64,000 bases of DNA from Echinometra lucunter (GCA_029962745.1 CM057157.1:28044732-28108731), one strand, 5' to 3'; shown: positions 24,901 through 36,469, counted from the first letter of the stretch. Notes: generated from the letters alone by a model not told the origin. A program made the numbers and translations.

Positions 24901-25680
24901 CCAAGGGGCCAGTATTCATGTTCAAACTACAGGGGTCCGCCCACTTGACGGAAGGCCCACCAGGCCGACTTTTCTCGTATCGAATTTAATAATGCACTAT
25001 CGGTATATAACATAATTTTGTCTCCTTTAGCATGTTTACGTCTCGTTTCCGGATGTCACACACCTTCAATGAAAAACATTCCGCTTCCCTTTAATACTTA
25101 TTAAACTTCCTTCTGGCACAGGAATTGGTCAGAGCGGTGTGATGTACTGGTAATAGATTACAATTTGCTATTTTCGGCCTCGCGGGCCTTCGATGAAGTG
25201 GGTTGTCACCAAACTACAGTAGGTTGAGTAACTACATGTATGTAAGAAAGAGGCTTTTATCTCATAATTGTGAGTGAAAGTGAAAATTATGAGGTAAGAT
25301 ACAAAAATATATTCCTTATACTGTAGGTACATGTACTTGTATTTCAGGACAGGAATTTATATCTTGTGATTGATTTCGTTGTAATTTTTCTGTCTTAATG
25401 TACGATGTTGGATCATGACAATTTTAGGCCAATGTTTTTGGTATCCATGATTTTTCTCAACCTGTTATTCACAAACTTTTCTTTCTCTTTCTTTTTTCTT
25501 TCCAGGTGTGTGATATGTATGCTTGATTTCCAGTTAAACGATCCCATCCGCCTCCTGCCCTGCATGCACATCTACCATACGAAATGTATAGACGATTGGT
25601 TGATGCGCTCGTTCACGTGCCCGTCGTGTATGGAACCCGTAGAGGCCGCTCTTCTTTCCACCTACGACGACAGAAATTAG
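15819..25680 (+). CDS. RNF11: RING finger protein 11 (RNF11), complete
   Basis: Three exons (15819-15917, 20693-20841, 25506-25680) join in frame into 140 residues. RNF11 is a membrane-associated E3-ligase adaptor that works with Nedd4-family and Itch ligases and the A20 complex in endosomal sorting and signalling. The N-terminus MGNC offers N-myristoylation (Gly2) and palmitoylation (Cys4) sites. PPPPY at 28-32 is a WW-binding PY motif. QLTEEEQVRIAKRIGLIQHL precedes a C3H2C3 RING (C84, C87, C102, H104, H107, C110, C121, C124) containing CIDDWLMRSFTCPSCMEPVE. The start codon has A at -3 and G at +4. Vertebrate RNF11 is 154 aa; the shortening falls in the segment before the PY motif. Both introns are about 4.7 kb and rich in repeats. 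Confidence 0.97.
16222..17405 (+). mobile_element. 5'-truncated CR1/Jockey-group LINE with RT fragment
   Basis: Frame 1 reads HYGIRGSTHRWITDFLHNRS, SGVPQGSVLGPLFFLLFIND, the FADDCMLYRK catalytic core, KYLGIHLKNNMNWTHHIKTV, PILEYASTVWDPHTQDNIQR and a C-terminal SFFPDSIRLWNSLPGDL block, ending in TAA at 17260-17262. These are the RT palm/thumb and C-terminal signatures of CR1/L2/Jockey-type elements. The endonuclease and N-terminal RT are missing. An in-frame TGA at 16249-16251, inside a small insertion between LQH and HYG, breaks the frame. The 3' UTR ends in (AAG)n at 17391-17405. It is a dead copy in sense orientation in RNF11 intron 1. Confidence 0.9.
17493..17785 (-). mobile_element. LINE 3' end, antisense, with C-terminal RT-ORF remnant
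   Basis: On the minus strand, 17769-17662 encodes QWTSFLPRTIKDWNCLPEEV then VAALTLDAFVSRVSK and a stop. The SFLPRTIKDWN motif matches the C-terminal block of CR1/Jockey-type ORF2 proteins. A 3' UTR with ATTGTGGGCGTCTTCGGC and an (AAGAC)n tail at 17493-17510 follows. Everything upstream is missing. Confidence 0.75.
18524..18907. mobile_element. TIR element with TGTA target duplication
   Basis: The ends TCAGGGACT (18525) and AGTCTCTGA (to 18906) are imperfect inverted repeats, flanked on both sides by TGTA. The inner arms carry GGGAGATTCTCCTGCC and GGAGATCTCCTGCC, so the element is rich in CTCCCGC-type inverted words. No coding capacity is visible. Confidence 0.65.
19925..20115 (-). mobile_element. 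LINE 3' end, antisense, diverged relative of 17493-17785
   Basis: It shares with the 17493-17785 copy, in the same orientation, TGCCCACAATCAA followed by GTTGATT and ATGGCACT, then TTGTCCTGCA, then ACTTGCTGACCCTTG and GTGTCAAGA. The ORF remnant is too decayed to translate confidently. Confidence 0.6.
20693..20841 (+). CDS. RNF11: RNF11 exon 2
   Basis: The acceptor TTTTTCTAG precedes 20693 and the donor GA|GTAAGT follows 20841. It encodes EEAPVYHVTPNQRRSASQLT, then EEEQVRIAKRIGLIQHLPTG and QYDGSKKARE; the last Glu codon is completed by exon 3. Confidence 0.97.
23655..23957. repeat. Three-copy tandem repeat (~105 bp) with C-tracts
   Basis: CCCCTGAAATAAACATTGG-type starts recur at 23663, 23768 and 23872, each followed by TTCTAGGTATAAATAAGAGT, TATTGCAAAGCCCC, a C-run of variable length and CCTTAATTACAATTTTT. 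Copies 2 and 3 are closest to each other. The copies differ mainly in homopolymer length. Confidence 0.9.
24690..24876. mobile_element. Tc1/mariner-like MITE (TACAGTCAAACCTG ends)
   Basis: The left end TACAGTCAAACCTG and right end CAGGTGTCACTGTA form an imperfect inverted repeat bounded by TA. The interior repeats GAGACCACCTGTC / GACCACCTGCTC. A related, more decayed sequence (TACAGTAGAACCTGTC) starts at 48808. Confidence 0.7.
25506..25680 (+). CDS. RNF11: RNF11 exon 3 (RING-H2 domain and stop)
   Basis: The acceptor CTTTCCAG precedes 25506. The exon encodes the whole RING, CVICMLDFQLNDPIRLLPCM then HIYHTKCIDDWLMRSFTCPS, and ends in AALLSTYDDRN and TAG at 25678-25680. Confidence 0.98.
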
Positions 25681-27457
25681 GCAGTTACCAGAGACTTTAT
25701 AAGAATATATTTTTTTGTAGTTATCGAAGATGTTCAAGAGGGATCCGTGCGTGTGCAAGTGAGATGCGTGAGAGCAGTTTCTACGACGTGTACATCGAAA
25801 AAGTATTTTGACGTTTCAGCAACTGTTCCCTATGTAGGTATTGAATAACAAGGATGCTACATTAAAATTTGGAAAGCCCTTCTAAACAGTTTGTGTGATT
25901 TGAATTTCTCTGGCAGAAAAAACAACTCTACGCTAAGTCGTCAAGCATGATTTATCATTCGATTGTTCTCAGAGGAGTCCGAGCCTTGCTACATCCATTT
26001 TTGTTTATATGGAAGATTAACGAAAGGCAGTCCATGCCCAACCTTTTATCAACATGACCAGCCCATGCAACAAATGGCTGAGTGAGATTGGGATTAAATC
26101 TGCATCTATCATCAAATACGACAAATTACATACATCGTCATCGATTACTTAGTTTTCTGATAGGCATTTATCATAGAAGTACCATTGTTGTTAATGTTAA
26201 CTTTTCACAAAGTCTGCAGAGAAAAAATGGCAACTGGGCACGTTCTCTCTTTGTGCGGGGTACATGTAGGTCATTTTGTCAGTATCTGGATTTAGTGTGC
26301 ATGTCTTTTAGTGTGATAGATAAAAATTTCCAGTCCACTTAATTAGACCACACATGTAGTTTGAACCTGTTTCTAAACTCCATATTTTGTAGACTTCATT
26401 CCAATATGCACCCGATAGACCCTCAAGTTGCGTTTATGTTTTATAGTAATATCACATACATGTAGCTGTAAATTTTCACCACAAGGTATTCTGTGATGCA
26501 TGTACGTGTTAAAGATATTGAACTTCTGGTTAAGCTCATTTCCAAAGTGTTGTTTGTTTGGATGTCTTTTACTGGCTGGTATTTGCTGGCCTGCATTAGT
26601 TAGAGGATGACAGCTCTTTTGCAGGAAAAGACACACTTTTCATCATGTGCCCTTTGCTTCCTCATACTTCAAGACTATGAGGCGAGAATTCAACCACAGG
26701 AAACGGTATTCCATTTTTCAAGTTTGTCTGGGAGTATAACGTCACCATGGATCGCATTTCAACGTCGGCGTTGTAAGCCGAGGCTTTTTATGCAAAGTTC
26801 ACATGCAGCAAACATGCTTAGGGTTGCCGGGCTTGACACCTGCAAGGTACCCTGGACACATGGGCACTAAACATGGAGGTCCAGACCCCCCAAAACTGAA
26901 CAATCTTAACACATGGCTCAGTATATGCAGATCCCAGAATTCCAGTCCGCCCCCCCCCCCCCTACCCAAAATGAAAGTGTGTACCCTGAGTTGTTGTACA
27001 GCTACATGTTGTGAATGTGAAGAGGAAAATCTTGAAACAAAAATGAGAGCTACAAGGAAGAGGATGACACGAAAGACGTCTCTGTTTATACTAGAAAGAC
27101 CTTTAACAACAATGTTCTACTCATCAAGTTTATCCCAGACTTTCCTGTGCGGAGTACATGTAAGTGGTCAGTGTGGGTTACAGTTCATTGTCAGCATTGC
27201 AAGCCGAGGTTTGAAATAGGTTCATATTTCGGGTGACATTACAACGTTTGCTTAGGATAAAGTACATGTACCACAGCTGGTGAAGAGGGAAATCTGGGAA
27301 CAAATTATGAGCTGTAAGGAAGAGATTTTTTTTCTCTCTTTTTAATGAAAGGAGAAAATAACTCAATTGCTTGCCCTAGCTGGATTGGGAATATGTTATT
27401 TTTGGCAGTGGTTGTTTGATATACTTCCTAGTTATTGATGTTTAGCTCAGAAGCAGT
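25681..27457. other. RNF11 3' flank up to the LTR retrotransposon
   Basis: It presumably begins with the RNF11 3' UTR; an ATTAAA near 25861 is a possible but unproven polyadenylation signal. A diverged direct duplication is visible: AAGCCGAGG followed by a GAAGAGG...GAGCTACAAGGAAGAG block near 26770-27060, and again near 27200-27325. No new gene was recognised. Confidence 0.5.
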
Positions 27458-28124
27458 TGAAGCGGGATGGTTGCAGATATATGATGATATGGATATAATA
27501 AAAACCAATCTCCACTTACCGACTTTATGCGTGAATGCGGTAACTCATACACCGATCCTCCAAAACAAAATGCTTCCAAAATATTGCACTAATCCGGTTT
27601 CCAATATATTTACAAAGATCACCACAGATATTATCACAAAACTACTTGGCTAGCACAAGCGAGATTTTGGATTTCTCTGATAGAATGGTAGAGAAGTAAG
27701 ACAGATTGATTTCTCCAAGTGGAATGAAAGGAGATGTAATTGCAAGAACGACAATTGGCTCCAGATGAGATGAAGAAAGCAAATTTTGTGTTGATTTGAC
27801 GTTCCCAAATTAACGTGTTAACTCGATGAGAAAACTTTGAGAAGTCCCTTTGTGAAGTGAGGGTGGAAAGTTTTATTCTCTTCCAATATGATGAGTCATG
27901 AAAGAGAAAGGGAGTGCTGATGCATTTCAGAGAAGAGTAGTGAGTCACTGGTGGAGTAGTGGTAGGCAGGGTCATAACAGTTGACCACTTGTTGATAAAT
28001 AAATGATACCAATAAGATAGGAGTGTGACTTCTGGTGCAAAGGGTAATGTCCTCTCAAATTATTGCAGTAGGAAGTGAATTTGAGAAATTCAGAAAAGAA
28101 GGATGAAATGAGGAAAATACTACA
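27458..28124 (-). repeat. 3' LTR of the Ty3/gypsy element
   Basis: 667 bp, direct repeat of 31863-32528. The plus-strand ends are TG...CA. Confidence 0.95.
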
Positions 28125-28138
28125 TCAGCCCCCTCCTA
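28125..28138 (-). other. Polypurine tract
   Basis: The minus strand reads TAGGAGGGGGCTGA immediately before the 3' LTR, the expected site for plus-strand priming. Confidence 0.8.
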
Positions 28139-28211
28139 GAACGTTGAATGAAATGAAACGGTCGATAATAGAGAAAAAGGTAGTCCGAATGAAATATAAT
28201 CAGGTAATATC

Positions 28212-31200
28212 TCATGTGAAATGCCAAACTTGAACATAGCGTTTAGGAAAATGTACTTTTCTTCCGGAACGAGTTTGTCTGATGTCAGGCTGGGCAGGTG
28301 AAGAAGGAGGAGTGGTAGGAGAATGAGATGTAGACTGAGAGGTTGGTTTAGTAGGCTCCTGTGAAGGTTTAGGGTCCCTTGAGAGTGGCAGACCTGATTC
28401 AGTTGTAGATGTGCTAGATGTGCTAGGTGAGTCTAGATATGCTGGTTTCAAACGATCAAGACTGACGTTGTCTTGTTTTCCATTGAGCTGAAGGGTGAAA
28501 AATTTGTCAGCTCGTCTGATGACTTGAAATGGGCCGTCGTATGGTGGTTGGAAGGGTTTCTTGACTGCATCATGACGCACAAATACATGGGTGCATGATG
28601 TGAGATCGGGGTGGACCTGTGGTTTGCGTTGTTGAGCACGGGTTGGTTGGGGTCTGAGGTTCTGCATTTGTTTTCTCAGTCGATGAATGTAGTTGCTGGG
28701 GTCCAAATCACAATCATTCTGACTAGGTGCTACGAACTGACCTGGCAGTCTTATTGTTGTTCCATATACCAGTTCAGCTGCACAACAGCCTAAATCAGAT
28801 TTGACTGCAGTTCGGATTCCAAGCATGACGAGAGGGAGAGACTCAGTCCATCTAGGGGTAGAAGAAGTTTTGAGGGATGCTTTGAGTTGTCGATGAAAGC
28901 GCTCAACTAGTCCATTTGATGCAGGGTGATAAGAAGTAGTTCGAATTCTAGAGCTGCCAAGAAGATGAGTTAGAGCTTGAAAGAGAGAAGATTCAAATTG
29001 TCGTCCTCTGTCAGTTGTGATGGTTGAAGGAGCACCGAAACGAGATACCCATTGTGAAATGAAAGCTTGGGCAACAGTCTCGGCTGATATGTCAGGGATT
29101 GGTATTGCCTCTGGCCATCGAGTGAAACGGTCAACACATGTGAGAAGATATGTATTGCCATTTGAAGGAGGGAGGGGTCCCACGAGATCGATGTGGACAT
29201 GGTCGAATCTTGCGTCTGGTGTCGCGAAAGTACCTAACGGTGTCTTGATATGACGATGTACTTTGCAACGTTGACATTTTAGGCAAGTTTTGGTCCAACT
29301 TCTGACATCTTTGTTGATCCCGGGCCATACAAATCTGTCGGTGATGAGTTTCTGCGTGGCGTTGATGCCGGGGTGAGAGAGATTGTGAAGGGCATCAAAT
29401 ACAATGCGACGAAATTTGGCTGGGATGTAAGGGCGAGGATTTGAAGTTGAGGTGTCACAAAGGAGAGTAGAGTCAGAAGTAGGGAGTGGTAGAGGGTGGA
29501 GTTTGAGCGAGGTTGAAGTGAGTTGCTTGAGTTCCTCGTCATCCTCCTGAGCAGTGGCGATGGCATTGAAGTCGAGGGTAGAAGATGATGTCAGAGAATT
29601 GACTTCCATACGGGAGAGTGTGTCTGCCACCACGTTGTATTTTCCACTAACATGCCTAATATCAGTTGTGAATTGCGAGATATAGTCTAGATGCCTAACT
29701 TCACGTGGTGAGTACCTGTCGGGTCTAGAGTTGTAGGCATGAATGAGTGGTTTGTGGTCTGTGTAGACACAGAATTGTCGTCCTTCAAGTGCATGTCTGA
29801 AGTGACGAATAGTGAGATAGACAGAGAGAAGTTCACGTCCAAAAGTGCTATACCTTGTCTCTGCTGGCTGAAGGCGTTTGGAGAAGAAGGCGATGGGTTG
29901 CCAGTCATCGTCAACTTGTTGCTGCAACACACCTCCGACGGCAGCATCCGATGCATCAACCATAATGCAGAGAGGGACATCTGGTTTGGGATGTGACAAG
30001 AGAGTTGCGTCAGCTAATGCCGTCTTGACAGTGTGGAATGCAGTGAGGGCTGTGTCGTTGAGTTGGATTGCCTTATTTTTCTGTTTGCATGCCAGCAGAT
30101 CGGTTAGTGGTTGAGTTGTAGCAGCGCAGTTGGGAATGAATCGCCTGTAGAAGTTGATAAGTCCGAGAAACTCACGAAGTTTGCGAAGAGAATTAGGGAC
30201 CGGGAAGTCGTTGATGGCTTTGACTTTCTCAGGAAGAGGGCGGATGCCATTCTCATCAACGATGTGTCCGAGAAAGGTGAGGGAGGATGCACCAAATTCA
30301 CACTTGGCTGGGTTGATGACGACGCCATATTTTGAGAGCCTGGCAAAGAGAAGTTGCAGGTGTTGCACATGCTGCTCTTGTGTTTCGCTTGCGATGAGGA
30401 GGTCATCGATGTAGGCGTACACAAAGGGAAGACCACGGGTTACCTCATCAATGAATCGTTGAAAAGTTTGTGCGGCATTGCGTAGCCCAAAAGGCATGCG
30501 CACAAACTCAAATAACCCAAAGGGTGTGGTGATGGCAGTTTTGTGTACATCTGATGGGTCGACTGGGATTTGGTGATAGGCTCGGACGAGATCGAGTTTT
30601 GAGAAAACTCGCTTGCCAGCTAGAGCAGAGGTGAAGTCTTGGAGATGGGGAATGGGATATTTATCGGGCACTGTATTCCTATTTAGTGCACGATAGTCTC
30701 CACACGGTCTCCAGTCTCCAGGGGTTTTCTTGGGCACCATGTGAAGTGGGGATGCCCAGTTGCTGCTAGACGGTTGTATGATGCCTAGTTCCAGCATATG
30801 GTCGAATTCAGCTTTAGCTATGTTGTACCTGTCGGTTGCTAGGCGACGAGGACGAGCTGAAACGGGAGGGCCTTTTGTCACAATGTGGTGGGTGACGGAG
30901 TGCTTGATTTTGGCCTCTTTATACACAGGGCGTGTAATTTCAGGAAAGTTGTCAAGTAGGGATTTGTAGGCAGCTTGGTTATCTGGCTTGAGAAACATAG
31001 GGCTGATAGAAGGAGAAGAAGAAAGGATGCCTTTTACAGAAAGATTGGTGGTAGAGTCGATGAGTTTAAGATTGCGAACATCTACCAGTAAGCCAAAGTG
31101 ATGTAGGAAGTCTGCCCCGATGATAGGAGTTGAGATGTCGGCGATGACGAAAATCCATCTGCAAGCTCGACGCAAGCCGACGTCGAGGGTCAGGCTTCGC

Positions 31201-31769
31201 TCTCCGTAAGTAGAAATACTTGAGCGATTAACTGCTTGCAGATGAAATTTTGAGGAAGGATGTTGTTTCTCGTACTTTGATGGAGGAAGAACGCTAACTT
31301 CAGCTCCAGTGTCTACAAGAAATTTGGTGCCGGTTTTCCTATCAGTGATGTAGAATAGACGGCTGTTATTAGCCGAGGCAGTGTGATTTGTAGCTGCTAT
31401 TTTTGATTTGCTAGTTTCCTGACTATTAGAATGATGCTTATTGAATTTACAGGGAGATACGCATTTGTTGGCTTTGGAATCAAAGCGCCAGTGGTAGTAG
31501 CAGTAATCTCCAGCATGCTGATTTGAACGGGAGTGGCTAGCTTGGCTTGAGTTATGTGATGAGTTGTCTCTACTACTTTTGCTCCTTGAAGTTTGACTCT
31601 GTTGAGATTGAGAAGTCAAAGTTTGAACAAGGATAGAAAGCTGTAATATTTGAGCTCGTATTTCTTGAAGAGGAGTTAACTGAGTAGAAGAAGGGTGACT
31701 TTGATTGTCAGTCGACATGTTGCAGAGATGAAAGATGAGTCGACAATGGAAGTGATGAAAGGAAGACAA
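28212..31769 (-). CDS. Ty3/gypsy gag-remnant/pol polyprotein (1185 aa)
   Basis: One uninterrupted minus-strand frame encodes the replication enzymes of the retrotransposon. Residues 1-85 are Ser/Gln-rich. CYYHWRF...NKCVSPC (90-107) resembles the C-terminal end of gag in this group. The aspartic protease has [12 protein letters not shown] (DTG at 153-155). RT spans about 300-500 with YIDD at 453-456, RNase H about 600-720 (DASD 605, TDHKPL 670). The integrase has an H2C2 finger (H795, H799, C829, C832), a catalytic D861-D920-E956 triad (D,D-35-E), and a basic Pro/Ser-rich C-terminus. A normal gag would add several hundred residues, so this ORF starts near the gag-pol junction. Either of two nearby Met codons (1 or 18) may start it. 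The frame is intact. Confidence 0.95.
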   Translation of the reverse strand: MSSFHHFHCRLIFHLCNMSTDNQSHPSSTQLTPLQEIRAQILQLSILVQTLTSQSQQSQTSRSKSSRDNSSHNSSQASHSRSNQHAGDYCYYHWRFDSKANKCVSPCKFNKHHSNSQETSKSKIAATNHTASANNSRLFYITDRKTGTKFLVDTGAEVSVLPPSKYEKQHPSSKFHLQAVNRSSISTYGERSLTLDVGLRRACRWIFVIADISTPIIGADFLHHFGLLVDVRNLKLIDSTTNLSVKGILSSSPSISPMFLKPDNQAAYKSLLDNFPEITRPVYKEAKIKHSVTHHIVTKGPPVSARPRRLATDRYNIAKAEFDHMLELGIIQPSSSNWASPLHMVPKKTPGDWRPCGDYRALNRNTVPDKYPIPHLQDFTSALAGKRVFSKLDLVRAYHQIPVDPSDVHKTAITTPFGLFEFVRMPFGLRNAAQTFQRFIDEVTRGLPFVYAYIDDLLIASETQEQHVQHLQLLFARLSKYGVVINPAKCEFGASSLTFLGHIVDENGIRPLPEKVKAINDFPVPNSLRKLREFLGLINFYRRFIPNCAATTQPLTDLLACKQKNKAIQLNDTALTAFHTVKTALADATLLSHPKPDVPLCIMVDASDAAVGGVLQQQVDDDWQPIAFFSKRLQPAETRYSTFGRELLSVYLTIRHFRHALEGRQFCVYTDHKPLIHAYNSRPDRYSPREVRHLDYISQFTTDIRHVSGKYNVVADTLSRMEVNSLTSSSTLDFNAIATAQEDDEELKQLTSTSLKLHPLPLPTSDSTLLCDTSTSNPRPYIPAKFRRIVFDALHNLSHPGINATQKLITDRFVWPGINKDVRSWTKTCLKCQRCKVHRHIKTPLGTFATPDARFDHVHIDLVGPLPPSNGNTYLLTCVDRFTRWPEAIPIPDISAETVAQAFISQWVSRFGAPSTITTDRGRQFESSLFQALTHLLGSSRIRTTSYHPASNGLVERFHRQLKASLKTSSTPRWTESLPLVMLGIRTAVKSDLGCCAAELVYGTTIRLPGQFVAPSQNDCDLDPSNYIHRLRKQMQNLRPQPTRAQQRKPQVHPDLTSCTHVFVRHDAVKKPFQPPYDGPFQVIRRADKFFTLQLNGKQDNVSLDRLKPAYLDSPSTSSTSTTESGLPLSRDPKPSQEPTKPTSQSTSHSPTTPPSSPAQPDIRQTRSGRKVHFPKRYVQVWHFT

Positions 31770-31843
31770 TAAATGAAATCTACTTTGAAGAAGGATGGAT
31801 GTTCCTCAACACGCTGGTCGGGTTTGAATGTCGGTGAGTTGTA

Positions 31844-31861
31844 ATCACGTCGGGGTCACCA
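31844..31861 (-). other. Primer binding site
   Basis: One base inside the 5' LTR, the minus strand reads TGGTGACCCCGACGTGAT. The leading TGG is complementary to a tRNA CCA end. The specific tRNA was not identified. Confidence 0.8.
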
Positions 31862-31862
31862 G

Positions 31863-32528
31863 TGAAGCGGGATGGTTGCAGATATATGATGATATGGATA
31901 TAATAAAAACCAATCTCCACTTACCGACTTTATGCGTGAATGCGGTAACTCATACACCGATCCTCCAAAACAAAATGCTTCCAAAATATTGCACTAATCC
32001 GGTTTCCAATATATTTACAAAGATCACCACAGATATTATCACAAAACTACTTGGCTAGCACAAGCGAGATTTTGGATTTCTCTGATAGAATGGTAGAGAA
32101 GTAAGACAGATTGATTTCTCCAAGTGGAATGAAAGGAGATGTAATTGCAAGAACGACAATTGGCTCCAGATGAGATGAAGAAAGCAAATTTTGTGTTGAT
32201 TTGACGTTCCCAAATTAACGTGTTAACTCGATGAGAAACTTTGAGAAGTCCCTTTGTGAAGTGAGGGTGGAAAGTTTTATTCTCTTCCAATATGATGAGT
32301 CATGAAAGAGAAAGGGAGTGCTGATGCATTTCAGAGAAGAGTAGTGAGTCACTGGTGGAGTAGTGGTAGGCAGGGTCATAACAGTTGACCACTTGTTGAT
32401 AAATAAATGATACCAATAAGATAGGAGTGTGACTTCTGGTGCAAAGGGTAATGTCCTCTCAAATTATTGCAGTAGGAAGTGAATTTGAGAAATTCAGAAA
32501 AGAAGGATGAAATGAGGAAAATACTACA
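31863..32528 (-). repeat. 5' LTR of the Ty3/gypsy element
   Basis: 666 bp, same sequence as 27458-28124 apart from one missing A. In element orientation this is the upstream LTR and should carry the promoter. Confidence 0.95.
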
Positions 32529-33329
32529 CAGTCATGGATTATTTTTCGAGAAGGTCTGACTTGTGAAAATGTTAGAAATTTAGTGGGCATTTCATAGAAT
32601 GATTGGAGTTTTTTTCCTACATGTAGTTGTGTATCATTGAAATTCACCAGACCTCGATAAAACCATTCCATTATTTTCGCGTAGTGAGAAAATTTTTATA
32701 AAAAGAAGGGAAGAAGTGCATTGCAATACTTCATTTGGTGGATTATGGTTTAAACATAACAAATATTATTGAATTGACTGCCCAAAGTATATACATGAGA
32801 TCTGTAACCCTATTACAAAAATTTATCATTGAATACCTTGAAAACTTTTCACAATATAAAAGCCAAAGCAGTAAAAGAAAAACTCTCCTGTTTAGTAATA
32901 CAGCACTGTCTTTTTTTGGTTAAGGGGCCATAAGGTTCTGACTGCATGCTATAGAGTTAAATCCAGAGAACTATAAGTAACTTGACATGTATGTTACACA
33001 CCTGTAAAGGTTTATTCAGATAGACAATGAGAAAACCGCTTTTAAAACATTTCTGTACCTTAACACACACTTTGTTGTGTTGCATGCATTTTACTTTGTA
33101 CACACAAAAAAATTCCACATTTTTTCACCGCTTTGGTGCTCCATATGTGAACAAGCCTTGAAGTGTAAATGTTGAAATAATACCCCTAAATAAAACCAAG
33201 AACTGTTAACATACATGTATTGTCGCAACAGAACAGAAATGCCCTTACATGTATGCACTGCGAAAAGCGTTCTCTTGTTAAGGGAAGAAAGAAGAAAATT
33301 TGCCTTAGAATGCTTTGTTATTTGTTCAA

Positions 33330-33430
33330 AACTCAGACCAGAAGGAAGGTAATATCTACTACAAAACAATACAGTGTCACAACTGGATTTTCATTAGAAA
33401 AGTTTTAAATGTGTCATATATTGCTAAATG
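33330..33430 (+). repeat. Fragment of a dispersed repeat shared with 58370-58500
   Basis: CAGAAGGAAGGTAATA followed by CAGTGTCACAACTGGATTTT and AGAAAAG...GTCATAT matches, inverted, the sequence near 58370-58470. Two positions sharing this order of words indicates a moderately repeated family. Confidence 0.55.
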
Positions 33431-35634
33431 TTTTCTGTGCACAATACATTTATGGGTGTTTTTTTTCGCTCAGCCTCATGCAACGATACTGAGTCCATGC
33501 TTTATCCTGAAATTATCAAATCTACTTAATTTCTTTTTTCTCTCTTTTTTAAAATTTACTTTCATTAAAAAAAAGAAAGTAATATAAGTATGTATTTCAT
33601 TACCCCCATTCATAAAATATATAAGCATTATATTTGTAACGAAACAACATGGGCTAAGAGTTATACATAGCACCTGAACATATTTAATGCATAGATATCT
33701 TTGAAAAATTATTGTATCGTATGGTGGGATATTTATTGATTAAAGGGCACAAATTGTTTTTAGAAATAATTTGTGTACAGCTAGTACATAAGAAATACCC
33801 CCCCCCCAAGAGTTTACCATGGCACTCTAGGGGTTAAGTTAAGGAGTTTGAAAAAACTAAAGGATAACATACATGTATCAGACTGAAATGAGTGGAACCG
33901 AACGGCAGTTGACGCCAAAGAAAATAATAATAACAATAAAATGCTCCAATTCATAGACATGTGTACAAATATGGTGACTGCATTTGTAATACTCACAAGT
34001 CACTTTTGGGTTTATGGAAAGTATATGAGCTGATGAGTTCACATATATTTATGTCTCCTTGGTACATGTAATTGGTACATCGTACACTAGAACCCTATGT
34101 CCATGAAATCCATAAGAAGCGACATAGGTAATTTTACTTGTACGGACTGCGCATTTGTGCATTGGGTTTGTCAGATTGCCCGGGGTTGGTAAATTTTATT
34201 TTCATTTATCTTTGCCAAATATGTTACTCAAAGGATACCATACCATATTCATGCTACCATATTATTTTATTACAAAGATGTATTTATACATTATTTCCTT
34301 GTTAAAGTGTAATCTGTTGTAGATATATCTGTGTGATATATTGTGGCCTTCCGTACCCTGCTAAAAGTAATAATTGCTTTGGAAAGCGAAACCTTTTGGG
34401 TGTACTTGAAAGAATACAATGTATACAATGTACATGTATGACATGTCTTCATCTAAGGCACATGCCATTCTGTCCAATTGAAAGGTTGTATTGTAGTCAT
34501 TTGCTCATTACAGAAGCTTTTTTTTTTTCTTCTTTTTTCTTTTTCTTCCCCCCCCCCCCCCCCCCCCCCCATTTTTTGTCTCAGGCAGTCTGTTGACTCT
34601 CAGTTCCTCGCTACACAGTGACACTTTAAGTACATTGTATTTGCAGGTCATGATTTATGAAGGAAACCTTTCTAAAGCAACTCAAGCATTTGAAAAGTAG
34701 GAGCTGCAGTGAAATGGGAGCTTATGTCCTCTTGGTTATATGAACTAACATGGTGTTGACGAGTGAATTGCTGTCAGTCAAGATTGCCATTTATGCACGA
34801 CTATTAAGAAGCTCAAGCACTCTTCACTCATGATATGTCACTATGCACAAAAGTTACAATGCAGACTTGTTGTGAAAGTCTTCTGTTGAGCAAAAGAGTT
34901 ACAGAGATTTTTGTTCATTGCTACATGTACATGTAAATTCCATCCAGAGTTCAGTGGCTTGGTTTGGGGGTTATTTTTACTGTCATAAGTCTAAGTTCTG
35001 GACAAGGAACACATGGTTATTCTACAGCAAGCGTCTGTTTGTTTTGTCCAAGAACTTCTGACAATTTTGAGAAACAAGCCTCCAGTATATGTATCTTTAA
35101 TGCTACAGTACATTATTATTTGAGATCTGTGCCTCCTGATAGGATCGCTTCAGCGAAATTATTATTTTCAAATCGAAAAGCAACATTCTTTGTAGTACAA
35201 CCAGTACATGTTAAGGTTATGCCCAAGTTTGTGAATTAACTAATCACTTTGAAATTAGTAGCAATTGCCTGCTAACTTTTGTTAGAGGCATATGAATTTT
35301 TGTCTTTTTCCTCTCTGAAATTTTACATTCAACGTGGGATGCAAGACCGATACAGAATATACATGTACATGTTACTGAAAGAAAATGTTAGCCAGTATAT
35401 ATGCACAATGTATAGGGATGCATTTCATGGGACGTACATCCGGTGTACAGTATGACAGTTTCTCCACCCTCAAATCCATCACTTTGTATCTGACTGAAAA
35501 AGAAATGATAAGGGTGTTTTGTTTCATTTCCTGGAGAAAAAACAAAAACAAAAAAAAACCACAGGGTACAGGCATTGCACTTGTTTTCTTTGCAGGGGCT
35601 CTCTGCGTCTAAGTAAATAAAAGCTCGTGTTAGT

Positions 35635-35875
35635 GGTATGAGCATTGACTCATAGACGCAGGCTATGTTGCAGTGAAAACACTCTGTCCCTCAGATAAGA
35701 TGTTAAATGGAGGCCCTGTGTTAAGAGAGGAGGATGTCACCACCTTCACATGTTACCCTGCTGAACTATTTGAAAAAGAGTAGGGGGAACCCCCACTTTA
35801 GTGGTACACTTGCACATCCCATTTACCAGCAGTTATATCGGGAGAGAGAGCAGAGGGTCACAGTGATTAAATTTA
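35635..35875 (+). mobile_element. SINE-like repeat, body region
   Basis: A GCAGTGAAAACACTCTGTCC, CTCAGATAAGATGTTAAATG, GAGGCCCTGTGTTAAGAGAG order followed by CTTGCACATCCCATTTACCA has the look of a dispersed SINE body. No A/B box head was resolved, so the assignment is tentative. Confidence 0.4.
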
Positions 35876-36469
35876 CTTTTCCCCCTCCCAGGCATACATG
35901 AACATGTATGTGACACCAAATACTTAATTATGCCTGGTAATAATAGGCAGAAATCTCGATTACATTACCTGGCCTTGCAGTATTATGTGCATTGAGTCAT
36001 AAACATGATTCCATATTCATTTCTTAACTGATCTGATTCTAAGGATGTACACGTACAGAAGTGTTATTTAGCAGAGATATTTGATATTGAAAAAGGCCCA
36101 TATGAGCTCCGTTGCTTGTTGCATTTGGCCTACCAAAATGAAAATTTGGGCACAGCACTTATTTGCGAAGAAACCAAAAAAAAAGAAAAAGAAAAATGCA
36201 ATTAAACAGCTCTAACATAGAAAGTGGCCTTAAGGTATTTATGTAAGATTGTATGTTTAAGTTTAATGAATTTTAGCATCCTGTATTCTCGTATTTATGC
36301 TCCGTGTTACTGTAAGTTGGCACACGTATAGCTTGTACATGTATATATTGACTGATGTGCCATGGTGTGTGTAGAAAACCTACAGGCAATTCCCAATTAT
36401 ACCCTATTATATGTTATTCTTCCTCTTCCCGGGTTTAATTGATTTTAGGATATTCTCATATCCTCCCCA

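Larger units (their letters stand above)
20842..25505. other. RNF11 intron 2 (4.7 kb)
   Basis: No exon was recognised. It holds a 105-bp tandem repeat with C-tracts (23655-23957), a TACAGT-ended MITE (24690-24876), a poly-C tract near 22690 and many ACATGTACATGT words. Confidence 0.7.
27458..32528 (-). mobile_element. Full-length Ty3/gypsy-type LTR retrotransposon
   Basis: Two direct LTRs (27458-28124 and 31863-32528), both starting TGAAGC and ending ACTACA, flank an internal region with one long minus-strand ORF. CAGT lies immediately outside both ends (27454-27457, 32529-32532), a 4-bp target duplication. The only LTR difference noticed by eye is one A in an A-run near 27832/32236, implying recent insertion. 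The domain order protease-RT-RNase H-integrase places it in Ty3/gypsy. No envelope-like ORF is present and most of gag is missing, so it may depend on proteins supplied in trans. It sits between RNF11 and DOHH, antisense to both. Confidence 0.97.

Noticed and set aside
26607..27219. Open frames downstream of RNF11
   Set aside because: They span a duplicated non-coding block and a poly-C run; no conserved motif.
28212..31769. Endogenous retrovirus with envelope
   Set aside because: No envelope-like ORF, membrane segment or space for one between integrase and the 3' LTR; domain order and target duplication fit a Ty3/gypsy retrotransposon.
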